A DNA stretch of 14,642 bases from Gonium pectorale (lineage: Eukaryota > Chlorophyta > Chlorophyceae > Chlamydomonadales > Volvocaceae), in the NCBI GenBank assembly GCA_001584585.1, contig LSYV01000105.1:178470-193111 (forward strand), written 5' to 3'. Shown here in pieces: positions 10,101 to 14,433 of the stretch (position 1 is the first letter of the stretch; each line of letters starts with the position of its first letter). The notes below the pieces were generated by a model. That model worked only from the letters and a program-made list of their open reading frames with translations. It ran no database searches and was not told the origin of the DNA. The translations under genes and the position numbers were made by a program.

Positions 10101-13100
10101 ACATTCGTACGTGCATCCACAAGCACCCAGCCAGCCACACCCGCCTCGCTTGATTTGAGGGTGCGGGTCACACGCACACCCACAAGAACCCACACCTTCC
10201 TCGATTGATGGGCACCGGCATAATAACAACCGGCACACTCACCCGACTCTGCGCGCGGCACGGGGCTGCTGATGACCTCAAATTGCTGCGCGGGCGTGAG
10301 GTTGCAGGGCCAGATCTGCGAGGGAAGGGGAGATGGTTAGGGGCGGACGGAGGTGTTGAGTTTGTCCGCAGATGCTGCACTAGCCGCACTTTGCACCCTC
10401 CGAGTTAATATTCGCGGGACTTGATGACGACGGTGCGCCGCCGGGGTGAGAATTCCTAGAGATCTCATCCCACCTACCTGCAGCCGCTGGCCGTTGTCCA
10501 CGTAGTTCATGAGCACGTCGACGCACATGCCCAGGGTGTGCTTGGGCATGATGCGGTAGCCGTCCCGCGGGTGCGCCTCGAACCGGAACCGCTGCTCGTC
10601 GGCGCCGCTGCACGGACCCAGCACCAGCTGCGCGGCGTCGGCTGTGCTCGCGTCCTTGACGCCCCAGCAGAGGCCGTCGGTGGACAGGATGCGGTACCAG
10701 CCGCCGGGACCTGCGTCGTTAGATAGATAGTGCGGCGGCTACTTTACATGGGCACGCAAATGATCATGGTGGTCTGGATTCCGGCTCACCAGGCACAATA
10801 CGTATGTAGTGGAGAAAGAGTCCCAACACTGCACATACACTCGGCATTAGATAGACCGTCGAACGGAACGCTCGAACCAGTGACTATGATGTACTGGTTG
10901 ACGTTGTACGGCAGTGCACGCCCAGTTACTACCGTACACGCGTGCAGGGGCAGGTGGGCACATGTGCTGACGTGCGTGGCAGCCTCTTTCCCAAGCTTCC
11001 CTGCCTGGAGTATGCATGCAAACGCGCGTGCGTGCACGCTGAAATGGAATGAGGCGAGCAGTACTGCTTCTGGCACACTACGAAGTAGTATCCTTGCCGT
11101 CGCACCCACCTGCGGCATCGAGTACGAACGTCTGCGAGCTGGCGCCGTTGCACTGTCCCTGCTGCAGGAACACCCCAGCTGCCTGGTTGTTGTTGGGCAC
11201 CTCCACGCAGCTGCACAAGGCACGGCGGTCACGAATGGAGGTAAGAGCCGTGTGGATGGGGTCATGTGAGCAGATTGAGCAGTTAGGCCATCGCCCGGAG
11301 GCCAGCACCTAGGCTGGCTCAGCTGACGCCTACCTTCCAAACCTGGTTCCCATGCCAATGATGATGATGATGATGATGATGAGGCACGGCGGTCACGTAT
11401 GGAGGTCACGATATGGATTGGGTGCGAGGAGTGGCGCGGGCTCATGCGGTTGTGCAGCGGCTGGAGTAGCTGAGCCACTGCCCGCGGCCTGCCGCTCGCC
11501 GCCCAGCCACCGCGGGGTAGAAGCACACGACAGACATCACTACTCCTATCAGACAGTTACATACAGCCGTCACCTACCTCCCGAACCAGGTCCCCGTGCC
11601 GATGATGATCAGGTTGTTGTCCACAATGGCTGCGGATGAGTGAGCGAGAGGGGCACAAGACGGGAGTAATGCGCAGGACGGAGTTGTGACCCATAACGCT
11701 TGCTACACGGGACACGCAGACAGGCGGCTTTGTGCAAGTGGTGATGGCGGTGGTCAGCGTGTCGTTGCGTCGGATCCTCAGGATCACAGGCGCCCAGCGC
11801 ACTCTCGCATCCTCTTGGACCCTAGTGAACCCATACATGCCGAGACTTACGGTCAGCCCGCGGCCGCTCGTAGAAGCAGGCGCCGGTGAGCGGGTGGATG
11901 GAGCTGGTGTTGATCTTCATCCAGCCGTCCGAGCCAAAGAACCTGAGCCGTGACCGGGCCGGGGTCGCAAGTAATGCATCGGATACCGGTCAGGCCTGGC
12001 CCCGGCTATCTAGCTGGCGCAGCGCCTATACCTACCTCGGACAGCGCTTATCATTGACAGCGGCTACTACGGCTACTACGGCGATTGTGCGAGGTTTCAC
12101 TAAGGGGTTACTCAACCAGCGGAGTTGTGGCGCGCTAGATGTATGCCTGTTGCAGGTTTCGTTCTTGCATACGTTCGTTCCCCCGCCCCCACCTGCACCA
12201 CGGCGTGACGGAACACGCCTCTGCGGCCTGGTCCAGCGAGCCCGCGTCGCGGACGCCGTAGCCCGCCGAGTCCGTGTCCACGTGCACGTTGAAGCCGGGG
12301 AACGAGGGACACACTGCAGCAGCAGGGGGGGGAGGGGCGCACGAATACACGTGAAGTTCAAGAGCTCGGATGCAGGCAGGTCGAAGTAACGCAAGCCAGC
12401 AACGAACGGCGGTTCTCTACCATGACTGATGACGGTGTGTTACAGCCTGGGGACCTACCGGTGGCTGGTGGCGGCGGCGATGGGGGACTGGGAGAAGGTG
12501 GAGCCGGCGATGGAGGCGGCGGGGACGGAGGCAGTGGGGCCGGCGATGGGGGACTGGGGGAAGGTGGAGCCGGCGATGGAGGCGGCGGGGACGGCGGAGG
12601 CAGTGGGGCCGGCGATGGGGGACTGGGGGAAGGTGGAGCCGGCGATGGAGGCGGCGGGGACGGCGGAGGCACTGCAATGGATGAAATAATCGAAGGGCGT
12701 TGCGCTTTCAGCTTGGCGAAACGCCTTGCTTTTCTTTGCAGCTTGCGGCATACGATTGCTGTCCGGGCATGGCACGTATCGTATATATGCACGGTTGGTT
12801 GCTTGGGGTTGTCATGTCAAAAGCCATCACCAATCCTTTCTTCGTCCGTATGCTTCTCCATCAGTCACGAGGCTCAGTTGGTAGCCAGAACGGTTGATTC
12901 CGTCTGGCAACCGTTCTCCCCAAAACCCTAAACCCCAGCTTCTAGCACTTGCTCGTGCCCGCACACGCACGGCGGCATGTAAAAGGCACAACCAACCTAC
13001 CTGGAGGTTGCGGTGACGGGAAAGGCGCCGGAGAGGGCGGAAGAGGCGGAGGTGCAATGACTGCGCAACAAGTGTGTGAATGGGGTTTGGCAAAAGGGAA

Positions 13101-14433
13101 CGGGCAGCGGGGAAGACACGTCATATATATCAATCAACCATGGTTAGATGATGTCGCCATTTGATGGCCGCACAGTCAGCGACACTGTCCCTGCAGTGGG
13201 GCAGCACGCACGTGCAGCAAACCTGACATACGACACTTAGCAACCCGCATGCGCGGCCGCCCACTGATGGTAATGCACGACAGGCGGTCAAGGCTGGCCC
13301 GCCGGCAGCGCCGAAGCCACGACTCACTCTTTTCGTAAAAGCACAAGCCCTGCACTCAATTGCAGCCGCAGCAAGGGGGGGATCGGGTAGCGCCGTGTCA
13401 GGCAGCATTCATGTCATATGTAGTGTCAGTGGTTTGACGGGACACCGACAGGCAACGCGGCGGTGCCGTCGTGGTCGCGCGGGGAGGCCATGACTACAGG
13501 AATGGAATTAGTGACCAATATGCAGCTTGATCCGGCATTATTGCAGCGACGCGAGAGTGCAGGCAGCCTGGCCCACAGAACCTGTGGTGCTGGCGGTCGC
13601 CACGCCGTCAAACGAACAAGCAACAGAATGTACAAGCGCTTGCTGCCCGCGCATACATACCTTCCAGGACCCGGTTTTGTTCGCCGAGTACGTAACATAC
13701 TTTTTATAGCCGAATGGTGGGTTTACGGCAAGGTTCCAATTAAACGACTTGCAAGCGTTGTCGGCCCGGCACAGCGCGGCCAAGTCCATCGCGCTGGTGT
13801 TCACACTCGCAATGTCATATCCGATGATGTCCGTGTCTGGGTACAGCGTGAAGCCAGGGAACTCCTGGCAGCCTACGGGGCGGATGGACAGGGCGTGCGG
13901 GGCACAGATGTAGTTAGGGCCGGGCTGTAGGGGTGAGAGGAGGATTGACTCAGGTGGCTGGATGGGACACAACAACAGGTCACAGGGGAACCCCCTCCAC
14001 ACAGACATAACAGTAAGTTAGCCAGCAGTCATGGGTAGGTCCCGCAAGCGTTGTTCCGGGAGCCCTAGAATCGAATCCAGCTAGCGCATGCTCAGCAGGG
14101 CGGGGGGGGGGCGGGGCGCACGTATACGCGTGACGTTCAGAAGCTCAGGTGCAGACGGTTCGAAAGAAAGAAAGCCAGTAACGGCGATTTATAGTTTTAA
14201 CCCCATGATGACAGGTAACTGTGCGCTACAGCCTGGGGACCTACTAGGGGCCGGTGATGCGGGGGTGGGAGAAGGAGGCCTTGGTGAGGGCGGCGATGGC
14301 GGCGTCGGTGGCCAGATCTGCGTTATGAGGCCGCCGTTATCATCCACCACCTGCGCTACACCGTTGCCCTGGAGCACCAGGCAGCCCGGAGTGGCCGCGC
14401 CAGCGGGCATATTGTAGGTCCACCGTACGGCGC
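239..14433 (-). CDS. Multi-module PAN/apple + ricin-B-type lectin extracellular protein, 33 exons, partial at both ends
   Basis: Exons (minus, 5' to 3', high to low): 14433-14245, 13872-13661, 13349-13328, 13060-13001, 12671-12459, 12313-12193, 11942-11851, 11629-11578, 11210-11110, 10710-10478, 10315-10243, 9750-9535, 9031-8885, 8629-8397, 8086-7987, 7504-7292, 6882-6832, 6550-6449, 6239-6182, 5870-5697, 5338-5314, 5201-5069, 4847-4632, 4458-4318, 3926-3567, 3138-2923, 2703-2624, 2458-2386, 2200-1901, 1715-1497, 1136-1082, 923-826, 532-239. All introns are GT-AG and phases agree throughout, giving 1624 codons without a stop. Protein order: Pro-rich tail (1-63), PAN-like (64-141), Pro/Ser stalk (142-232), then six PAN-lectin modules (233-1624). 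Both families are known for sugar or protein binding. Repeated cysteines, NxS/T sequons and Pro/Ser stalks suggest a secreted or cell-surface matrix protein. Signal peptide, membrane anchor and stop lie outside. Single exon edges, mainly of microexons, could be off. Confidence 0.85.
1137..1496 (-). other. Intron with a CA/TG repeat
   Basis: This 360-nt intron lies between the PAN-like and lectin exons of module VI. Its only clear content is the interrupted CA repeat at 1422-1458, about 40 nt from the donor. Confidence 0.6.
1422..1458 (+). repeat. CA dinucleotide microsatellite
   Basis: A CA run of 37 nt with one AT interruption at 1437-1438. A short GT run lies nearby at 1388-1396. Confidence 0.9.
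1497..1715 (-). CDS. PAN/apple-like domain, module VI
   Basis: A single exon of 219 nt, phase 1 to 1 (acceptor TGCAG, donor GTGAGT). It begins VCAPVAGFTTSVDVSAYGG, then VDIQDPGSVQDAARVCGY, PWCKY, and ends VTCLYTKNTTGD. Four cysteines are conserved and a sequon (NTT) is near the end. Closest by eye to module V. Confidence 0.87.
1901..2703 (-). CDS. Ricin-B-type lectin domain, module V (3 exons)
   Basis: Exons 2703-2624, 2458-2386 and 2200-1901 encode about 151 residues. Alpha: DLVHGNKVTIGTSTGNSGSC, YACNQEAHQRL. Beta: GNGWWKLRTDTNLLCVG, LKTC, EDDEFF. Gamma: GMCVNV, ISECAGTQAQIH. Cysteine pairs are all kept but the Q-x-W/F positions have degraded (QRL, EFF, QIH). The alpha-lobe intron sits seven residues downstream of its place in modules I, III and VI and is phase 0. 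Beta and gamma lobes share one exon. The tail PLSQPLAPT is short. Confidence 0.83.
2923..3138 (-). CDS. PAN/apple-like domain, module V
   Basis: A single exon of 216 nt, phase 1 to 1 (acceptor CCCAG, donor GTATGT). It begins VCSALAGFTSRADV, continues GYHVRQAGSLSEAVQIC, YNPWCRFV, and ends GACLYTRNASVN. All four cysteines and two NxS/T sequons (NST, NAS) are present. It resembles module VI (GFT-DV start). Confidence 0.87.
3139..3566 (-). other. Intron between modules IV and V, nothing recognised
   Basis: This 428-nt intron has donor GTGAGC and acceptor CCCAG. Plus-strand open frames over it do not resemble known families and overlap minus-strand exons. Confidence 0.6.
3567..4458 (-). CDS. Ricin-B-type lectin domain, module IV (2 exons, long Pro tail)
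   Basis: Exons 4458-4318 and 3926-3567 encode about 167 residues. Alpha: GLVHNSIVSVGTATSFGSC, LPCSGSPNQAF. Beta: HWTVRSLNGLCWS, LATC, DVQLF. Gamma: SYCLTTEA, LCNQLPAQQF. Gamma keeps both cysteines but loses the VDV Asp (LTT). Beta and gamma lobes plus the Pro tail are on one 360-nt exon, with none of the internal introns seen in I to III. The tail repeats PPSPRPPSPRPPSPQ. Confidence 0.85.
3927..4317 (-). other. Intron, nothing recognised
   Basis: This 391-nt intron separates the two lectin IV exons (donor GTAGGT, acceptor CGCAG). An ACATATATATGT palindrome lies at 4019-4030. No other structure was noticed. Confidence 0.6.
4632..4847 (-). CDS. PAN/apple-like domain, module IV
   Basis: A single exon of 216 nt, phase 1 to 1 (acceptor CGCAG, donor GTGAGC). 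It begins ACPLVQGFTVQDATG, then GGIDIRNAGSAAAAAEAC, AYTPYCKHF, and ends NSCLYTRPKSD. Four cysteines and the GxDI..AGS signature are all present, making this a good family reference copy. Sequon NVS is present. Followed by lectin IV. Confidence 0.87.
5069..6882 (-). CDS. Ricin-B-type lectin domain, module III (6 exons, Pro tail)
   Basis: Exons 6882-6832, 6550-6449, 6239-6182, 5870-5697, 5338-5314 and 5201-5069 encode about 181 residues. Alpha: DNAYVLIGTGTWFGGCIDGG and YTCNGTMSQHW. Beta: GGGWWRIRAPGNLSLCWGV, LKVC, WDQIY. Gamma: LGYRVDVRDG, then IWPTNLTPAQMF. As in module II both gamma cysteines are gone (R and T). This is the most fragmented lectin domain, with two unique introns and a 25-nt microexon. 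The microexon choice is supported by spacing: 12 residues then separate VDV from IWP, as in modules I and II. A Pro-rich tail beginning LPRPPYPAPASPRPP follows. Confidence 0.8.
5314..5338 (-). CDS. 25-nt microexon in lectin III
   Basis: Acceptor CCCAG ends at 5339 and donor GTGAGT starts at 5313. The exon completes a split Gly codon and adds TGDRAEEL, entering in phase 2 and leaving in phase 0 so that IWPTNL follows. An 8-nt alternative (acceptor at 5322) also keeps frame if the previous donor shifts by three or more bases, but it breaks the conserved 12-residue spacing. Confidence 0.65.
5339..5696 (-). other. Intron with simple-sequence patches
   Basis: This 358-nt intron precedes the 25-nt microexon. 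It has a CGTA tetranucleotide patch near 5676-5690 and a CAG/CTG-rich patch near 5356-5380. No exon was recognised. Confidence 0.55.
5871..6181 (-). other. Intron, nothing recognised
   Basis: This 311-nt intron splits the beta lobe of lectin III after CWGV (phase 2). It is present in no other module. No recognisable element is seen inside. Confidence 0.6.
6883..7291 (-). other. Intron, nothing notable
   Basis: This 409-nt intron separates the PAN-like and lectin exons of module III. It has a short direct repeat GTAAAAAGT/GTAAAAAGT at 7241-7260 and nothing else recognisable. Confidence 0.6.
7292..7504 (-). CDS. PAN/apple-like domain, module III
   Basis: A single exon of 213 nt, phase 1 to 1 (acceptor TGCAG, donor GTGATG). 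It begins GCPQFEGFVARDN, continues GTDIRTLASF, AAAAQACSFTPYCKAF, and ends GTCLYTRPAMT. All four cysteines are present. It is closest by eye to module IV (shared FLS-G-LK and SSTF blocks). The donor is weaker than its neighbours, but the next exon continues the frame. Confidence 0.85.
7505..7986 (-). other. Intron between modules II and III, nothing recognised
   Basis: This 482-nt intron has donor GTGAGA and acceptor TGCAG. No exon, RNA gene or inverted-repeat element was found by eye. Confidence 0.6.
7987..9031 (-). CDS. Ricin-B-type lectin domain, module II (3 exons, Pro tail)
   Basis: Exons 9031-8885, 8629-8397 and 8086-7987 encode about 160 residues. Alpha: NNYVIIGTASWWGGCVDGG and VTCNGNPSQHW, the canonical QxW. 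Beta: DGWWRIRSVTGMCWG, LKPC, DQQF. Gamma: GMRVDV, then IWPANVFEAQQF. Both gamma cysteines are missing (C to R, C to A), though the putative sugar-binding Asp of the VDV motif stays. The alpha lobe is on one exon here, not two. The last exon ends in a Pro-rich tail, RPPPAALPPPPPS. Confidence 0.85.
8087..8396 (-). other. Intron, nothing recognised
   Basis: This 310-nt intron lies within the lectin domain of module II, phase 0, between the VDV exon and the IWP exon (donor GTGCGT, acceptor TGCAG). It is C-rich on the plus strand, with no recognisable element. Confidence 0.6.
9032..9534 (-). other. Longest intron (503 nt), carrying a palindrome cluster
   Basis: The intron joins the PAN-like and lectin exons of module II. 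It contains the structured element at 9078-9314 and a short GATA-type repeat near 9351-9364. The rest is unremarkable. Confidence 0.65.
9078..9314. mobile_element. MITE-like or organelle-type palindrome cluster with terminal inverted repeats
   Basis: The ends are inverted copies: left CAGCCTTGTTATCTTC (9078-9093), right, read in reverse complement, CAGCCATGGTATCTTC (9314-9299), each leading into GTTCGTTCG/GTTCGTCCG with a 10-nt insertion on the left. Inside are perfect hairpins: 9103-9111 with 9115-9123, 9113-9121 with 9178-9186, 9137-9142 with 9149-9154, 9158-9163 with 9167-9172, 9191-9197 with 9200-9206, and 9252-9260 with 9291-9299. No open frame of note lies within. It could be a non-autonomous DNA transposon, or a nuclear copy of the palindromic repeats known from volvocine organelle genomes. 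No clear target-site duplication was found. Confidence 0.55.
9535..9750 (-). CDS. PAN/apple-like domain, module II
   Basis: A single exon of 216 nt, phase 1 to 1 (acceptor CCGCAG, donor GTGGGA). It begins ECPDAPGF, has EAAEACTVTPFCKAF, and ends GSCLYTRPTAD, showing the four conserved cysteines. The middle (MAAWGGTPFRRTF) departs from the DI..AGS pattern of other copies. It opens module II and is followed by a 503-nt intron and the lectin exon at 9031. Confidence 0.85.
9751..10242 (-). other. Intron between modules I and II, nothing recognised
   Basis: This 492-nt intron has donor GTGAGT and acceptor CGCAG. It holds short patches of CATACATACATGCAT type but no exon, RNA gene or clear mobile element. 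Confidence 0.6.
10243..11629 (-). CDS. Ricin-B-type beta-trefoil lectin domain, module I (4 exons)
   Basis: Exons 11629-11578, 11210-11110, 10710-10478 and 10315-10243 encode about 153 residues. Three lobes are visible. Alpha: NNLIIIGTGTWFGSCVEV, then GQCNGASSQTF. Beta: GGWYRILSTDGLCWG, LVLGPC, ADEQRF. Gamma: LGMCVDV, then IWPCNLTPAQQF. Each lobe ends in the Q-x-F form of the (QxW)3 motif and has a cysteine pair, as in ricin-type lectin domains. The gamma CVDV includes the Asp position used for sugar binding in this family. Intron 11577-11211 carries a broken duplicate of the first exon. No Pro-rich tail follows, only SSPVPRAES. Confidence 0.8.
10711..11109 (-). other. Intron, nothing recognised
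   Basis: This 399-nt intron lies between the alpha and beta lobes of lectin I (donor GTGGGT, acceptor CGCAG). Open frames crossing it on both strands do not resemble either domain family. A few short alternating purine-pyrimidine patches (GTACG, TGCATGCA) are present. Confidence 0.6.
11218..11406 (-). repeat. 25-bp direct repeat flanking the broken exon copy
   Basis: Positions 11218-11242 and 11382-11406 match in 24 of 25 bases. One copy directly precedes (in transcript order) the acceptor of exon 11210-11110, the other directly precedes the CAT array. Weaker similarity continues outward on the plus-strand side (for example GAGCAGTTAGGCC against GAGTAGCTGAGCC), indicating a tandem duplication of exon plus intron. 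Confidence 0.75.
11334..11383 (-). pseudogene. Decayed duplicate of the lectin alpha-lobe exon with a CAT expansion
   Basis: In the intron between 11578 and 11210 the minus strand reads L-I8-G-M-G-T-R-F-G-(R), matching the end of the real exon 11629-11578 (LIIIGTGTWFG). A matching donor, GTAGGC, follows. Most base changes are at third codon positions. It lacks an acceptor: a TGA lies in frame just upstream and no AG separates it from the copy. The isoleucine run is an (ATG)8 microsatellite on the plus strand at 11358-11381. Confidence 0.7.
11851..12313 (-). CDS. PAN/apple-like domain, module I (exons 12313-12193 and 11942-11851)
   Basis: Exons of 121 and 92 nt join in phase 2. The domain starts VCPSFPGFNV, continues DAGSLDQAAEAC and TPWCR, and ends GACFYERPRAD, giving the four-cysteine pattern shared by all copies. 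The donor of the first exon, GTGGGG, is unusual but keeps the frame and falls right after the third cysteine. This is the only module where the PAN-like domain is split here; II to VI encode it on one exon of 213-219 nt. Sequon NTS is present. The domain opens the six-module array directly after the Pro/Ser stalk. Confidence 0.8.
12322..12480 (-). repeat. Duplicated Pro-exon end + intron segment, copy 2
   Basis: This segment aligns with 14098-14265. Shared landmarks on the plus strand are a G-run, GGGGCGCACG, a GTTCA near an AGCTC, AAGCCAG, and ACAGCCTGGGGACCTAC at the exon-intron border. By eye about three quarters of aligned intron bases match. Both copies span the end of a Pro-rich exon and most or part of the following intron. 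Confidence 0.75.
12459..12671 (-). CDS. Pro/Ser stalk exon (extensin-like)
   Basis: The exon is 213 nt, phase 1 to 1, acceptor TTGCAG, donor GTAGGT. It encodes about 71 residues, almost all Pro, Ser and Ala, built on PPSPAPP and SPSPPSPAP units and ending PPPPATG. The exon consists of three near-identical copies of a 66-69-nt unit. By comparison with volvocine hydroxyproline-rich glycoproteins it probably forms a rigid, glycosylated rod separating the N-terminal part from the six lectin modules. The antisense frame reads as Gly-rich and is a shadow. Confidence 0.85.
12476..12670 (+). repeat. Coding minisatellite, three copies of 66-69 nt
   Basis: Unit starts are at 12476, 12542 and 12611. 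The first unit lacks three bases relative to the second, equal to one Pro codon, and otherwise differs from it by only a base or two; the third unit runs into the exon start. Unit lengths are multiples of three, so copy-number change would preserve the frame. Confidence 0.85.
12672..13000 (-). other. Intron with one telomere-like tract
   Basis: This 329-nt intron lies between two Pro-rich exons. The only notable content is a short C/A tract at 12918-12936 resembling one or two units of a CCCTAAA-type telomere repeat. No exon is seen. Confidence 0.55.
13001..13060 (-). CDS. 60-nt Pro-rich linker exon
   Basis: The exon is phase 1 to 1, acceptor GCGCAG, donor GTAGGT. It encodes about 20 residues beginning IIAPPPLPPSPAP. 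Pro/Ser linkers of this kind are hydroxyproline-O-glycosylated stalks in volvocine matrix proteins (family knowledge). It joins PAN-like domain 0 to the longer Pro/Ser exon downstream. Confidence 0.75.
13328..13349 (-). CDS. 22-nt microexon ending PAN-like domain 0
   Basis: Acceptor TGCAG ends at 13350 and donor GTGAGT starts at 13327. The 22 nt read GLCFYEK plus one base, supplying the fourth domain cysteine, which would otherwise be missing. Entry phase 0 matches the preceding exon and exit phase 1 matches the next. Transcript reads would settle it. Confidence 0.7.
13328..13872 (-). CDS. Divergent PAN/apple-like domain 0 (exons 13872-13661 and 13349-13328)
   Basis: The two exons encode about 77 residues. 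The four cysteines follow the spacing of the other PAN-like domains: CQEFPGF at the start, ALCRADNAC in the middle, and GLCFYEK near the end, where the others have CLYTR. The central CRADNACKSFN is a classic PAN/apple look and replaces the C-x6-C of CSVTPWCR found in domain I. It is the most diverged copy and the only one followed directly by Pro-rich exons rather than a lectin domain. The last eight codons sit on a 22-nt microexon after a phase 0 intron, a split not seen in other copies. Sequon NKT is present. PAN/apple folds commonly bind proteins or glycans; the ligand here is unknown. Confidence 0.75.
13350..13660 (-). other. Intron, nothing recognised
   Basis: This 311-nt intron splits PAN-like domain 0. 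Its donor is GTATGT and its acceptor TGCAG. I see no repeat, RNA gene or exon in it. Confidence 0.6.
13873..14244 (-). other. Intron with duplicated segment
   Basis: This 372-nt intron has donor GTAGGT and acceptor GTAG. Its donor-proximal part (14098-14244) resembles the intron after the long Pro-rich exon at 12458-12314. I see no further exon in it. Confidence 0.6.
14098..14265 (-). repeat. Duplicated Pro-exon end + intron segment, copy 1
   Basis: Partner of 12322-12480. Here about 225 nt of unrelated intron follow before the PAN-like exon at 13872. In copy 2 the PAN-like exon starts directly after the similarity ends. Confidence 0.75.
14245..14433 (-). CDS. Exon: end of an upstream domain plus Pro-rich tail
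   Basis: The exon is 189 nt, phase 1 to 1, with acceptor GCGCAG and donor GTAGGT. It begins GAVRWTYN, has one cysteine (PGCLVLQGN), then QIWPPTPPSPPSP and more Pro/Ser repeats. The QIWP stretch recalls the IWP start of the third lectin lobe in modules I to III, and the Pro tail follows it as in modules II to IV, so this may be the end of another lectin-like domain upstream. The first half is too short to assign firmly. The end of this exon and its following intron are duplicated at 12322-12480. Confidence 0.65.

Noticed and set aside
10786..11526. Long minus-strand open frame of 246 codons
   Set aside because: It runs through introns and the exon 11210-11110 in the wrong frame, contains a Ser run from the CAT repeat and shows no domain; the spliced frame through exon 11210-11110 matches the lectin family.
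12422..12931. Plus-strand Gly-rich open frame of 169 codons
   Set aside because: It is the exact antisense of the Pro/Ser exon and runs on into intron; Gly-rich antisense frames are expected opposite Pro codons.
239..13872. CRISPR array or bacterial repeat system
   Set aside because: The repeats are coding domains separated by spliceosomal introns, diverged and hundreds of bases long.
239..14433. Ribosome-inactivating toxin of the ricin type
   Set aside because: Only the sugar-binding fold family is shared. No catalytic chain is seen and the lectin domains are combined with PAN-like domains and Pro stalks.
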